Shown: positions 38,643-49,000 of the stretch, in pieces
Numbering within the stretch: the stretch's first letter is position 1
Layout: each line of letters opens with the position of its first letter
The notes under the pieces: generated by a model
The model's input: only the letters and a program-made list of their open reading frames with translations
What the model was told of the DNA's origin: nothing
Databases searched by the model: none
Translations under genes and position numbers: made by a program
DNA from: Amycolatopsis saalfeldensis
GTDB taxonomy: Bacteria; Actinomycetota; Actinomycetes; Mycobacteriales; Pseudonocardiaceae
NCBI RefSeq assembly: GCF_900110575.1
Contig: NZ_FOEF01000016.1
Coordinates: 124,001 to 188,000 of the forward strand
Length of the DNA: 64,000 bases
Reading direction: 5' to 3'

Positions 38643-40732
38643 CAGTCACGGAAGAACGGACCCCGTTGGAGGGTCAGCAGCACCACGCGGAGAACGCGGG
38701 CCGCGTCGGGGCGGGGGTGTTCAGCCCGCGCCAGCTCTGGACCTCGCTGCCGGGCGCGTTGCGCAAGCTGAACCCCAAGCACCAGCTGAAGAACCCGGTC
38801 ATGTTCGTGGTGTGGGCCGGCTCGGCGCTGACCACCGTCTTCGCGATCACCGACCCGAGTGTGTTCACCATCCTGATCGCGATCTGGCTCTGGTTCACGG
38901 TGCTGTTCGCGAACCTGGCCGAGGCCGTCGCCGAGGGGCGGGGCAAGGCGCAGGCCGAGTCGTTGCGGAAGTCCAAAAAGGAGACCGTCGCGCGGCGGCT
39001 GACCGAGGACGGCTCCGAGGAGCGCGTGCCGGGCGTGGACCTGCGGATCGGCGACCTCGTGGTGGTCGAGGCCGGGGAGGTCATCCCGGGTGACGGCGAC
39101 GTCGTCGAGGGCATCGCGACCGTCGACGAGTCCGCCATCACCGGCGAGTCGGCCCCGGTCATCCGCGAGTCGGGCGGCGACCGCTCGGCCGTCACGGGCG
39201 GCACCACGGTACTGTCCGACCGGGTCGTCGTGAAGATCACCACCAAGCCGGGCGAGTCCTTTGTGGACCGCATGATCGCGTTGGTGGAAGGCGCTTCGCG
39301 GCAGAAGACACCGAACGAGATCGCGCTGACGATCCTGCTCGCCACGCTCACGATCATCTTCCTGCTCGCCGTGGTGGCGCTGCAGCCGATGGCGTCGTAC
39401 TCGGGCAGCGAGCAGTCGGTGGTGGTGCTGACCGCGCTGCTGGTCTGCCTCATCCCGACGACGATCGGCGCGCTGCTGAGCGCGATCGGCATCGCGGGCA
39501 TGGACCGGCTGGTGCAGCGCAACGTGCTGGCCACGTCCGGGCGCGCGGTGGAAGCCGCGGGCGACGTCTCGACCCTGCTGCTCGACAAGACCGGCACCAT
39601 CACCTTCGGCAACCGCAAGGCCACCGAGCTGATCCCGGTCGGCGAGTCTACTCAGGACGATCTGGCTCGCGCGGCCCGGCTGTCCAGCCTCGCCGACGGC
39701 ACCCCCGAGGGCCGCAGCATCGTCGAGCTGATCGCCCGCGAGCACGGGCTGCCGGGCCAGGCCGACGAGAACGAGAAGCTGGCCGAGTTCGTGCCGTTCA
39801 CGGCGCAGACCCGGATGAGCGGCATCGACGTCGGCGGGCGCCAGGTCCGCAAGGGCGCCACCGCCGCCGTGCGCCAGTGGGTGCGCGAGCGCGGCGGCGA
39901 CATGCCCGACGAGACCGAGCGGGTGGTCGACGCCATCAGCCAGCAGGGCGGGACCCCGCTGGTGGTCGCCGAGACCGACGGCGGCCGGGCGAACGTGTGC
40001 GGCGTGATCCGGCTGTCCGATGTGGTCAAGCCGGGCATGAAGGAGCGGTTCGCCGAGCTGCGCACGATGGGCATCAAGACGGTGATGATCACCGGCGACA
40101 ACCCGCTCACCGCCAAGGCCATCGCCGAGGACGCGGGCGTCGACGACTACCTCGCCGAGGCCAAGCCCGAAGACAAGATGGCGCTGATCAAGAAGGAGCA
40201 GGAGGGCGGCCGGCTGGTCGCGATGACCGGCGACGGCACGAACGACGCGCCCGCGCTGGCCCAGTCGGACGTCGGCGTCGCGATGAACACCGGCACGTCG
40301 GCCGCGAAGGAGGCCGGCAACATGGTCGACCTCGACTCCGACCCGACGAAGCTGATCGAGATCGTGGAGATCGGCAAGCAGCTGCTGATCACCCGCGGCG
40401 CGCTGACCACCTTCAGCGTGGCCAACGACCTGGCCAAGTACTTCGCCATCCTGCCCGCGATGTTCACCGGCATCTTCGCCCAGCTGGGCGCGCTGAACAT
40501 CATGCACCTGGCCACGCCGAAGTCGGCGATCCTGAGCGCGGTCATCTTCAACGCGCTGATCATCGTCGCGCTGATCCCGCTGGCCCTGCGCGGCGTGCGG
40601 TACCGGCCGTCCTCGGCGTCCGAGCTGCTGCGGCGCAACCTGCTCGTCTACGGCCTCGGCGGGATCGTCAGCCCGTTCCTCGGGATCTGGCTGATCGACC
40701 TGCTCGTGCGGCTCATTCCGGGAATCGGGTGA
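38639..40732 (+). CDS. kdpB: Potassium-transporting P-type ATPase subunit B
   Basis: 697-residue class I P-type ATPase. Phosphorylation site D316-K-T-G-T, actuator motif D-E-S-A-I-T-G-E-S-A-P, and hinge M-T-G-D-G-T-N-D-A-P-A are present, and P-T-T-I-G-A-L-L lies in the membrane domain as in KdpB. It drives K+ uptake through KdpA. ATG overlaps the kdpA stop; kdpC follows with another 4-bp overlap. Several codons ending in T before GTG (for example GAT-GTG at about 40019) stand out against the GC-rich codon use. Confidence 0.97.
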   Translation: MTVTEERTPLEGQQHHAENAGRVGAGVFSPRQLWTSLPGALRKLNPKHQLKNPVMFVVWAGSALTTVFAITDPSVFTILIAIWLWFTVLFANLAEAVAEGRGKAQAESLRKSKKETVARRLTEDGSEERVPGVDLRIGDLVVVEAGEVIPGDGDVVEGIATVDESAITGESAPVIRESGGDRSAVTGGTTVLSDRVVVKITTKPGESFVDRMIALVEGASRQKTPNEIALTILLATLTIIFLLAVVALQPMASYSGSEQSVVVLTALLVCLIPTTIGALLSAIGIAGMDRLVQRNVLATSGRAVEAAGDVSTLLLDKTGTITFGNRKATELIPVGESTQDDLARAARLSSLADGTPEGRSIVELIAREHGLPGQADENEKLAEFVPFTAQTRMSGIDVGGRQVRKGATAAVRQWVRERGGDMPDETERVVDAISQQGGTPLVVAETDGGRANVCGVIRLSDVVKPGMKERFAELRTMGIKTVMITGDNPLTAKAIAEDAGVDDYLAEAKPEDKMALIKKEQEGGRLVAMTGDGTNDAPALAQSDVGVAMNTGTSAAKEAGNMVDLDSDPTKLIEIVEIGKQLLITRGALTTFSVANDLAKYFAILPAMFTGIFAQLGALNIMHLATPKSAILSAVIFNALIIVALIPLALRGVRYRPSSASELLRRNLLVYGLGGIVSPFLGIWLIDLLVRLIPGIG

Positions 40733-41349
40733 AGAACGTGAACACTCTGGTGAAGCAGACGTGGGCGGGCCTGCGGGTCCTCATCGCGATGACGGTGCTG
40801 CTCGGGCTGGTCTACCCGCTCGCAGTGTGGGCGGTGGGGCGGATCCCCGGTCTCGAGTCGAACGCCGAAGGTTCGATCGTCACGCAGAACGGCCAGGCGG
40901 TGGGCTCCTCGCTGATCGGGATCGACCCGGTCGCGGCGGACCCGGCGCGGGACCCGTGGTTCCACAACCGGCCTTCGGCGGGCTCGAAGGACGCGCTCGG
41001 CCCGGCCGACCCGTCGACCTCGGGCGCGTCCAACAAGGGCCCGTACAACGAGGACCTGGTGAAGACGATCACCGAGCGGAAGGACGCCATCGCGAAACGG
41101 GAGGGCGTCAGCCCCGCCCAGGTGCCGGCCGACGCGGTGACCGCCTCGGCGTCCGGATTGGACCCGTCGATCAGCGTGGCCTACGCGGACCTGCAGATCG
41201 CCCGCGTCGCCCGGAACACCGGCCTGCCCGAGGACCGGGTGCGTCAGCTGGTCGAGGCGAACACTTCGGGCGACGGGATCGGCGTGCCCGGCGTGAACGT
41301 GCTCCAGCTCAACTTGGCCGTGCATTCGGCCGCGCCTGGAGCACACTGA
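40729..41349 (+). CDS. kdpC: Potassium-transporting ATPase subunit C
   Basis: 206-residue KdpC: one N-terminal membrane helix (V-L-I-A-M-T-V-L-L-G-L-V-Y-P) and a soluble domain with G-S-S-L-I-G, F-H-N-R-P-S-A, V-P-A-D-A-V-T-A-S-A-S-G-L-D-P and the ending N-V-L-Q-L-N. It assembles with KdpB and aids high-affinity uptake. The GTG at 40729 overlaps the kdpB stop; a GTG at 40738 is an alternative. Confidence 0.95.
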   Translation: MKNVNTLVKQTWAGLRVLIAMTVLLGLVYPLAVWAVGRIPGLESNAEGSIVTQNGQAVGSSLIGIDPVAADPARDPWFHNRPSAGSKDALGPADPSTSGASNKGPYNEDLVKTITERKDAIAKREGVSPAQVPADAVTASASGLDPSISVAYADLQIARVARNTGLPEDRVRQLVEANTSGDGIGVPGVNVLQLNLAVHSAAPGAH

Positions 41350-41353
41350 CAGC

Positions 41354-43978
41354 GTGAGCACCGAAACCGGGCCGGAGAAGACGGGGCCTTCGAAGCCGCG
41401 CCGGGGAGAGCTGCGCATCTACCTCGGCGCGGCGCCGGGCGTCGGCAAGACCTTCGCCATGCTGGGCGAGGCGAGGCGGCGGGCCGAGCGCGGCACGGAC
41501 GTGGTCGTCGGGCTCGTCGAGACCCACGGCCGCAAGAAGACCGCGGACCTGCTCGACGGCCTCGAGGTCGTGCCGCGGCGCACCGTCACCCACCGCGGGC
41601 ACGAATTCGCCGAGATGGACCTCGAGGCGATCCTGGCGCGCAAGCCCGAGGTCGTGGTCGTCGACGAGCTGGCGCACACCAACGTGCCGGGCGCCCGGCA
41701 CGACAAGCGCTGGCAGGACGTCGACGAGCTGCTCGCCCACGGCGTCGACGTGCTGTCCACGGTCAACGTCCAGCACCTGCAGAGCCTCAACGACGTGGTC
41801 GAGCGCATCACCGGCGTCGCGCAGCAGGAGACGGTGCCGGACGAGGTGGTGCGCCGGGCCGAGCAGCTGGAGCTGGTCGACATCACCCCCGAGGCGCTGC
41901 GGCGCCGGCTCGCGCACGGCAACGTCTACCCGGCCGAGCGGATCGACGCCGCGCTCGGCAACTACTTCCGCCCCGGCAACCTCACCGCGCTGCGCGAGCT
42001 GGCGCTGCTGTGGGTCGCCGACCAGGTCGACGTCGCGCTTCAGCGGTACCGCGCCGAGCAGAAGATCACCGACACCTGGGAGGCCCGCGAGCGCGTGGTC
42101 GTCTCGGTCACCGGCGGCCCGGAGAGCGAGACGCTGATCCGGCGCGCGAGCCGGATCGCCACGCGCGCGGGCGCGGAGCTGCAGGTCGTGCACGTGCTCA
42201 GCGGCGACGGCCTGTCCGGGCGGTACTCGTTCAAGACCGGCCCGGGCGCGATGGCCCGCTCCCGCACACTCGCGGACGAGGTCGGCGCCACCTTCCACAC
42301 GGTCGTCGGCGACGACGTGCCGACCGCGCTGCTGGACTTCGCCCGCGGCGTCAACGCGACGCAGCTGGTGATCGGCACCTCGCGCCGCTCGCGGGTGGCG
42401 CGGCTGTTCGACGAGGGCATCGGCGCCGCGGTGGTCCAGCAGTCGGGCTCGATCGACGTGCACATGGTCACCCACTCCTACGCGGGCGGGCGGCTGCGCG
42501 CGCGGTTCGGCACCAGCCCGCTGGCCCCGTCCCGGCTGGTGCTGGGCTGGGTGCTCAGTTTCCTGCTGCCGCTGGCCGCGACCGGGCTCGGCGTGGTGCT
42601 GCGCGACGCGGTGGAGTTCTCCACCGACGTGATCCTCTACGTGCTGGCGACGGTGATCGTCGCGCTCGTCGGCGGCCTCGGCCCGGCGCTGATCGCGGCC
42701 GTGTTCGGGGCCGGGCTGCTGAACTTCTTCTTCACGCCCCCGCTGTACACGCTGAACGTGCACAGCCCTCAGAACGTGGTCACGCTCGTCGTGATGATCG
42801 TGGTCGCCGTGCTGGTGGCGCTGGTCGTCGCGTCGGCGGCGAGGCGGGGGAGCCAGGCGGCGCGGGCGCGGACGGAGGCTTCGCTGCTCGCGTCGTACGC
42901 CCGGACCGTGCTGACGCATGTGGACCCGATCGAGAAGCTGCTGGCGAAGGTGCGGGAGAACTTCGGCCTGACTTCGGTGACACTGCTGGAGAAGAAGGAC
43001 GGCGACTGGCAGAAGGTCGCCGTGGCGGGCCCGCACCCGTGCGCCGACCCGGACGAGGCCGACGTGGACATCGCCGTGACCGCCGACGTGCACCTGACGC
43101 TGCGCGGGCGGGCGCTGCCGGCGTCCGACCGGCGGGTGCTGGAGGCCGTGGCCGGGCAGGCGCTGCTCGCGCTGCGCCAGCAGCGGATGGCGGCCGCGGC
43201 GGCCGCCGCCGAGCGCAAGGCCGAGGCGACCGAGCTGCGCACCACGCTGCTCTCGGCCGTCGGGCACGACCTGCGCACGCCGTTGACCTCCATCAAGGCC
43301 GCCATCGGCAGCCTGCGCGCACCCGATCTGTCACTGTCCGATGAGGACACCGGCGAGCTGATGGAGGCCATCGAGGAGTCGGCCGACCGGCTGGCCGGGC
43401 TGATCGACAACCTGCTGGACTCCTCGCGGCTGGCCACCGGCGCGGTGCGGCCGCACCTGCGCCCGGTGGGCTACGACGAGGTGCTCGCGCACGCGCTGTC
43501 CAATGTGGACAACTCGCGCGGGGTGAAGGTCGCGGTGGACGCGCGGCTGCCGTCGGTGCTCGCCGACCCCGGGCTGCTGGAACGGGTGATCGCGAACGTG
43601 CTCGACAACGCGCTGCGCCACGGCGTCGCCCCAGCTTCGGACACCCCGGTCACGCCCGTCTCGGCCCGGGCGAGCGCGCATTCGGACCACGTGGAGCTGC
43701 GGATCGTCGACCACGGGCGCGGGCTGCGGAAGGGCACGGCGGACTCGGCTTTCGCGCCGTTCCAACGCCTCGGCGGCGACCGGGACTCGGCACCCGGCGT
43801 GGGGCTCGGCCTGTCCGTCGCCAAGGGCTTCACCGAGGCGATGGGCGGCACCATCCGCGCCGAGGACACGCCCGGCGGCGGGCTGACCGTGGTGATCTCG
43901 CTGCCCGCCTACACCGGGCAGCATCCGGACAAGGACCTGCTGCTGATCGACGAAGCCGTGGAACAGGAGGCATTGTGA
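41354..43978 (+). CDS. kdpD: KdpD sensor histidine kinase
   Basis: 874-residue osmosensitive K+ sensor. The order is: N-terminal KdpD domain with Walker A-like G-A-A-P-G-V-G-K-T (about 25-33) and D-E-L-A-H-T-N-V; a USP-like domain (about 245-375); four clustered membrane helices (about 395-505); a GAF-like region; then a histidine kinase with phospho-acceptor His638 in G-H-D-L-R-T-P-L and N/G boxes N-V-L-D-N-A-L-R-H and G-V-G-L-G-L-S. Starts 4 bp after kdpC and overlaps kdpE. Senses low K+ or turgor and phosphorylates KdpE. Confidence 0.95.
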   Translation: MSTETGPEKTGPSKPRRGELRIYLGAAPGVGKTFAMLGEARRRAERGTDVVVGLVETHGRKKTADLLDGLEVVPRRTVTHRGHEFAEMDLEAILARKPEVVVVDELAHTNVPGARHDKRWQDVDELLAHGVDVLSTVNVQHLQSLNDVVERITGVAQQETVPDEVVRRAEQLELVDITPEALRRRLAHGNVYPAERIDAALGNYFRPGNLTALRELALLWVADQVDVALQRYRAEQKITDTWEARERVVVSVTGGPESETLIRRASRIATRAGAELQVVHVLSGDGLSGRYSFKTGPGAMARSRTLADEVGATFHTVVGDDVPTALLDFARGVNATQLVIGTSRRSRVARLFDEGIGAAVVQQSGSIDVHMVTHSYAGGRLRARFGTSPLAPSRLVLGWVLSFLLPLAATGLGVVLRDAVEFSTDVILYVLATVIVALVGGLGPALIAAVFGAGLLNFFFTPPLYTLNVHSPQNVVTLVVMIVVAVLVALVVASAARRGSQAARARTEASLLASYARTVLTHVDPIEKLLAKVRENFGLTSVTLLEKKDGDWQKVAVAGPHPCADPDEADVDIAVTADVHLTLRGRALPASDRRVLEAVAGQALLALRQQRMAAAAAAAERKAEATELRTTLLSAVGHDLRTPLTSIKAAIGSLRAPDLSLSDEDTGELMEAIEESADRLAGLIDNLLDSSRLATGAVRPHLRPVGYDEVLAHALSNVDNSRGVKVAVDARLPSVLADPGLLERVIANVLDNALRHGVAPASDTPVTPVSARASAHSDHVELRIVDHGRGLRKGTADSAFAPFQRLGGDRDSAPGVGLGLSVAKGFTEAMGGTIRAEDTPGGGLTVVISLPAYTGQHPDKDLLLIDEAVEQEAL

Positions 43979-44673
43979 GTCCGGACCGGGCGGCCACCGT
44001 TCTGGTGGTGGACGACGAGCCGCAGATCGTGCGCGCGCTGCGGATCAACCTGACCGCCCGCGGCTACAAGGTGATCACCGCGCACGACGGCACGGCGGCG
44101 CTCAAGGCCGTCGCGGAGACCAAGCCCGACGTCGTGGTGCTGGACCTGGGCCTGCCGGACCTCGACGGCACCGAGGTGATCGCCGGGCTGCGCGGCTGGA
44201 CCACGGTGCCGATCATCGTGCTGTCCGCGCGCGGCGACTCGGCCGACAAGGTGCAGGCGCTCGACGCGGGCGCGGACGACTACGTCACCAAGCCGTTCGG
44301 CATGGACGAGCTGCTGGCCCGGCTGCGCGCCGCCGTGCGCCGCTCGGCCGTCGCCGGCTCGGACGGCGCGGAGGCGGTGGTGGACACCGGCTCGTTCACC
44401 ATCGACCTGGCGGCGAAGAAGGTCCGCCGCGACGGCCGCGAGGTCCACCTGACCAAAACCGAGTGGGGAGTGCTGGAGCTGCTGGTCCGCAACCGCGGCC
44501 GGCTGGTGGCGCAGAAGCAGCTGCTGCACGAGGTGTGGGGACCGTCGTACGAGACGGAATCGCACTACCTGCGCGTGTATCTCGCGCAGCTGCGGCGGAA
44601 GCTGGAGCCGGAGCCCTCACGGCCGCGGCACCTGCTGACCGAGCCCGGCATGGGCTACCGGTTCGAGGTCTAG
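43975..44673 (+). CDS. kdpE: KdpE response regulator
   Basis: OmpR/PhoB-type regulator, 232 residues. Receiver domain with acidic pocket V-V-D-D-E, phospho-acceptor Asp57 (V-V-L-D-L-G-L-P-D) and the conserved Lys in T-K-P-F-G. The C-terminal winged helix has L-T-K-T-E-W-G-V-L-E-L-L and G-M-G-Y-R-F-E-V. It should activate kdpFABC under K+ limitation, possibly through the palindromes upstream of the operon. GTG start overlaps the kdpD stop. Confidence 0.95.
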   Translation: MSPDRAATVLVVDDEPQIVRALRINLTARGYKVITAHDGTAALKAVAETKPDVVVLDLGLPDLDGTEVIAGLRGWTTVPIIVLSARGDSADKVQALDAGADDYVTKPFGMDELLARLRAAVRRSAVAGSDGAEAVVDTGSFTIDLAAKKVRRDGREVHLTKTEWGVLELLVRNRGRLVAQKQLLHEVWGPSYETESHYLRVYLAQLRRKLEPEPSRPRHLLTEPGMGYRFEV

Positions 44674-44679
44674 ACACCT

Positions 44680-44707
44680 GGAAGGCCGCCCCGCGGGGCG
44701 GCCTTCC
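44680..44707. terminator. Terminator after kdpE
   Basis: Perfect 13-bp stem GGAAGGCCGCCCC/GGGGCGGCCTTCC with a 2-base loop, between kdpE and the convergent gene ending at 44716. Probably works for both strands. Confidence 0.88.
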
Positions 44708-44715
44708 GGCGTGGT

Positions 44716-45345
44716 TCAGCGTCCGGGACTCGAGGGCGCACTGTCCGAAGTGGACGAGTTGCCGCTGCTGCTCGGCGGCTCGCCGCTGGTGCTGCCGCCG
44801 CCACCGCTGCTGCTACTGCTGGACGGCTCCGACGGCGACGTCGGCGAAGACGATTTGGTCGGCGAGGTCGGCGGAGTCGGGGTGACGGAATGGGTCGACG
44901 GCGGCGGGTCGCTCCGCCCGGTGGTCGAGTCCGTCGGGCCGCCGCCCGGCGGCGGGTTGCCGGGGCCGGGGTTGGCCGGCGGGGTGACGACCGAGGTCGT
45001 CGGCACGCCGTCGGCGCCGACGGACACCACCGTGGTCGGGGTGGACGGCGTGGTGGAGCCGTTCGGGGTGGCCGGCCCGGTCGCCGGGGCGCCCGGGACC
45101 GCGCTGCCGGTCACGACCTGCGAGCTGCCGGGCAGGGTGCCCTGGCCGCCGCCGGGGACGTTGCCGCTGTCGGCCGCTGTGCTGCCCGGGCCCGCCAGTT
45201 CGGCGACGGCGGCGAACGCGGTGGCCACGACCAGGCCGCCGACGCCGAGGATGGCGTAGCCGGCGCGGTTCACGCGGCCGCTCGCGCCCTTCGGCGGGGC
45301 GACGGAGATTCGGGTGCTCGGATCCGGCCCGTCGGGACGGGACAT
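44716..45345 (-). CDS. Single-pass membrane protein with long Ser/Pro/Thr/Gly-rich tail
   Basis: 209 residues. A short cytoplasmic N-terminus (S-R-P-D-G-P-D-P-S-T-R) leads to one membrane helix at about 27-52 (A-I-L-G-V-G-G-L-V-V-A-T-A). The remaining 155 residues are a low-complexity extracellular tail of Pro, Ser, Thr and Gly with no cysteine and an acidic to neutral character. Such mucin-like tails are often O-mannosylated in actinobacteria. No enzymatic domain is visible. It converges on kdpE. Codon choice is normal for the window, so the frame is credible despite its composition. Confidence 0.7.
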   Translation of the reverse strand: MSRPDGPDPSTRISVAPPKGASGRVNRAGYAILGVGGLVVATAFAAVAELAGPGSTAADSGNVPGGGQGTLPGSSQVVTGSAVPGAPATGPATPNGSTTPSTPTTVVSVGADGVPTTSVVTPPANPGPGNPPPGGGPTDSTTGRSDPPPSTHSVTPTPPTSPTKSSSPTSPSEPSSSSSSGGGGSTSGEPPSSSGNSSTSDSAPSSPGR

Positions 45346-45556
45346 GCAGGCTCCTTACGGGACGTGACGCTGGAAGTCGTGAAGCATTGTCGATCCGGGC
45401 GTGCCACCTGTGGCGTACGCAGTGGACTCCCTGGACTCCGGCGGCCCTGGACGCTGACCTCGGCGGGGAGGTTATCACCGGCCATGCCCCATTCGCGCAG
45501 CTATCAACCTGAGGCGGTCACTGTCCGCATCCGGCGGCCTCCGGCAGAATGGCCTG

Positions 45557-45844
45557 GTGAGTGAAAAAGAAACACCCGTCCGGCTGGCGGCCTGGGTGCA
45601 CGGACAGGTCCAGGGTGTCGGTTTCCGCTGGTGGACTCGGAGCCGCGCGCTGGAACTCGGCCTGATCGGCTTCGCCCGCAATCTGCCCGACGGCCGTGTT
45701 GAGGTGGTAGCGGAGGGTGTACGAGACCACTGTGAGCGGCTGTTGGCCGCTCTTCGTTCGGGGAAATCACCCGGAAGCGTGGATCACGTGGTCGAGCGCT
45801 GGGCCCCGGCCAAGGGCGGGCTGACGGGTTTCACCGAGCGCTGA
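45557..45844 (+). CDS. acyP: Acylphosphatase
   Basis: 95-residue acylphosphatase, GTG start. The phosphate loop V-H-G-Q-V-Q-G-V-G-F-R (catalytic Arg near residue 24) and the catalytic Asn in G-F-A-R-N-L-P-D-G-R-V-E-V are both intact. It hydrolyses acyl phosphates in the cytosol. Position 175 bp ahead of smc is the usual actinobacterial arrangement; the rnc and mutM genes often found just before it are not here. The 211 bp before it contain nothing recognised. Confidence 0.93.
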   Translation: MSEKETPVRLAAWVHGQVQGVGFRWWTRSRALELGLIGFARNLPDGRVEVVAEGVRDHCERLLAALRSGKSPGSVDHVVERWAPAKGGLTGFTER

Positions 45845-46019
45845 CCCCGGCCGGGGGCAGACCGGTCGGCCGTGACTCGTGGGACCAGAGGGGTTGCCGT
45901 GGTGGCCGGTCCTGTGCTAGGCGCGCCCGGCCCGGCGGCCTCCCACGGTGACCGCGGGTGCCCAGGTAGCCTGGTCCGATTGAAGAGCCAGTACCCGAGG
46001 CCAGAGGGGTCCGCACCAA

Positions 46020-49000
46020 GTGCACCTGAAAAGCTTGACGCTGAAGGGCTTCAAGTCCTTCGCCTCGGCCACCACGCTGCGCTTCGAGCCCGGGATCACC
46101 TGCGTGGTCGGGCCGAACGGCTCGGGCAAGTCCAACGTCCTCGACGCGCTGCGCTGGGTCATGGGCACCCAGGGCGCGAAGGACCTGCGCGGCGGCAAGA
46201 TGGAAGACGTCATCTTCGCCGGCACCGCGGGCCGCGCCCCGCTGGGCCGGGCCGAGGTCACGCTCACCATCGACAACGCCGACGGCGCGCTGCCCATCGA
46301 ATACGGCGAGGTCTCCATCACCCGCCGGATGTTCCGTGACGGCGCGAGCGAGTACGAGATCAACGGCGACCGCTGCCGGCTGATGGACGTGCAGGAGCTG
46401 CTGTCGGACTCCGGCATCGGCCGCGAGATGCACGTCATCGTCGGGCAGGGGCAGCTGGCGGCGATCCTCGAGTCGAAGCCCGAGGAGCGCCGCGCGTTCA
46501 TCGAAGAGGCCGCGGGCGTCCTGAAACACCGCAAGCGCAAGGAACAGACCCTGCGCAAGCTCGCGAACATGCAGGGCAACCTCGACCGGCTCGGCGACCT
46601 CACCACGGAGCTGCGCCGCCAGCTCAAGCCGCTGGGCAAGCAGGCCGAGATCGCGCGCAAGGCGCAGTGGGTCCAGTCGGAGCTGCGGGACTCGCGGCTG
46701 CGCCTGTTCGCCGACGACCTGGTCACCCAGCGCGGCTCCATCGCCAGGGAAGAGGCCGACGAGCGCACCGCCCGTCAGCGCCGGGCCGAGGTGGAGCAGG
46801 CGCTGGAGATCGTCGCCGCCGAGGAGACCGAGCTGGAGGCCTCGCTCGCCGAGGACGCGCCGAAGCTGCAGACCGCGCAGGAGACCTGGTACCGGCTTTC
46901 GGCGCTGGCCGAGCGCCTGCGCGGCACTGTGCGGCTGGCCGTGGAGCGCCAGCGGCACCTTTCTTCCGACGTCTCGGCGCCGACCGGCGGCCGTGACCCG
47001 GAAGAGCTGCTGGCCGAGGCCGAGCAGGTGGCCGAGCGGGAGCAGGAGCTGAACGAGGCCGTCATGGAGGCCCGCGAACTGCTGGCCGAAACCGTGCTGC
47101 GGCGCGAAGAACTCGAACAACGGGTGCAGGCCGCCGAGCGCGCGCACTGGGCCGCGGTCCGCGCGATCGCCGACCGACGCGAGGGCATGGCCAAGCTGAC
47201 CGGCCAGGTCGAGGCGCTGCGCAGTAAGAACGGCGCCACCGCGGACGAGATCGACCGCCTCACCGTCTCCCTCGAAGAGTCCGCCGAGCGCGCCGAGATC
47301 GCCGTCGAGGAGCTGGAGCTCGAGCAGGCCGAGGGCGGGGCCGAGGAGTCCGGCGACGCCGATCTGATGCAGCGGCACGACCGCGCGGTCGAGGCCAACA
47401 ACGCCGCCAAGGCGCGGGTCGAAGAGCTGGTCAAGGCCGAGCGCGGCGCCGAGCGTGAGATCGCTTCGGAGCGCGCCCGGGTCGAGGCGCTGTCGATGGG
47501 CCTCAAGCGCAAGGACGGCGCGGGCGCGTTGCTCGGCGCGTCCCACGAGCTGCCTGGTCTGCTGGGCTCGGTCGCCGCGCTGCTGACCGTCGAGCCGGGG
47601 CACGAGGTGGCGCTGGCCGCCGCGCTCGGGCCGGTGGCCGACGCCGTCGCCGTCGCCGGCGGGGAGCAGGCGCTGCAGGCGCTGAAGTACTTGAAGGACA
47701 CCGATTCCGGCCGGGCGGGCATCGTGCTCGGCGGATATCCGTCCACTGTGGACACCAGCTCCTGGCCGATGCTGCCGTACGGCGCGCGCTGGGCCCGCGA
47801 GGTGGTCAGCGCGCCGGAGCAGCTGCGTCCCGCGGTCGAGCACGCGCTCGACAAGCTGGCGCTGGTGAACGGGCTGGAGCAGGCGCGCCAGCTCGTCGCG
47901 AGCCATCCGGAAGTGCGCGCGGTGACCGCCGAGGGCGACGTTTTCGGCGCCAGCTGGGTGGCCGGCGGGTCCGCGGCGCGCGAGAGCGTGATCGAGGTCC
48001 AGGCCGCGGTCGACGAGGCGGGGGACCGGCTGCGCACCGCCGAGCGCGCGGTGGAGCGCTTCACCGCCGAGCTGGAAGGCGCCCGCGCCGAGCAGCAGGC
48101 CCGCCGGGAAGAGGTCAGCCAGGCCAAGGACGCCCTCGGCGACGCGAAGGTCCGCAAGGCCCGCTCGTCGGAGCGGCTGAACCGGCTGCAGCAGGCCGCG
48201 CGGTCCGCGCAGGCCGAGGTGGAGCGGCTCACCGGCCAGCGCGCGAAGGTCGAGCAGAGCCGGGAGCAGGCGCTCGCCCAGCTGGCCGAGCTGGAAGAGC
48301 GGCTCGCCGCCGTCGCCGAGCAGCCGGTGGAGGACGATCCGGACACCGCCGAGCGCGACGAGGCCGTGGCGCAGCTGACCGTGGTCCGGCAGGAGGAGAT
48401 GGAGGCGCGGCTCGCGCAGCGCACCTCCGAGGAGCGGGCGCGCAGCATCGCCGGTCGCGCCGAATCGCTTCGCCGCGCCGCGCACGCCGAGCAGCAGGCC
48501 CGCGAGCGGCTGGCGAAGGCGCGCGAGGCCCGTGAACGTGGCGCCGAGATCGCGAACGCCGTGGTCGACGCCGGTGAGCTGGCGCTGGAGCGGATCGAGC
48601 ACTCCGTGCAGCGCGCGGCCGCCGAGCGCGACGAGGCCCAGGCCCAGCGTCAGACCCGGGAGACGGCGCTGACCGCCGTGCGGGGCAAGGTCCGCGAGCT
48701 GTCCGGCGAGCTGGAGAAGCTGACCGACGCCGTGCACCGTGACGAGGTGCTGCGCGCCGAGCAGCGGCTCCGGCTGGAGACGCTGGAGGCCAAGATCGCC
48801 GAGGACTTCGGCATCGGCCTGGACGACCTGGTCGCCGAGTACGGCCCGGACGTGCCGGTGCCGCCGAGCGCCGGCGAGACGGCCGAGTACGAGGCGGCGA
48901 AGGAGCGCGGCGAGGACGTCACCCCGCCGCCCCCGATGCCGTACGACCGCGACACCCAGGCCCGCCGCGCCAAGCGCGCGGAGAAGGACCTTTCCTTGCT

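Noticed and set aside
38345..40507. A 720-codon open frame opposite kdpB
   Set aside because: Antisense shadow of a confidently identified gene, with no ribosome site or recognisable domains.
45831..48737. A 968-codon open frame on the minus strand opposite smc
   Set aside because: Shadow of the GC-biased codon pattern of smc. Composition is Leu/Gly/Arg-biased and shows no family motifs.
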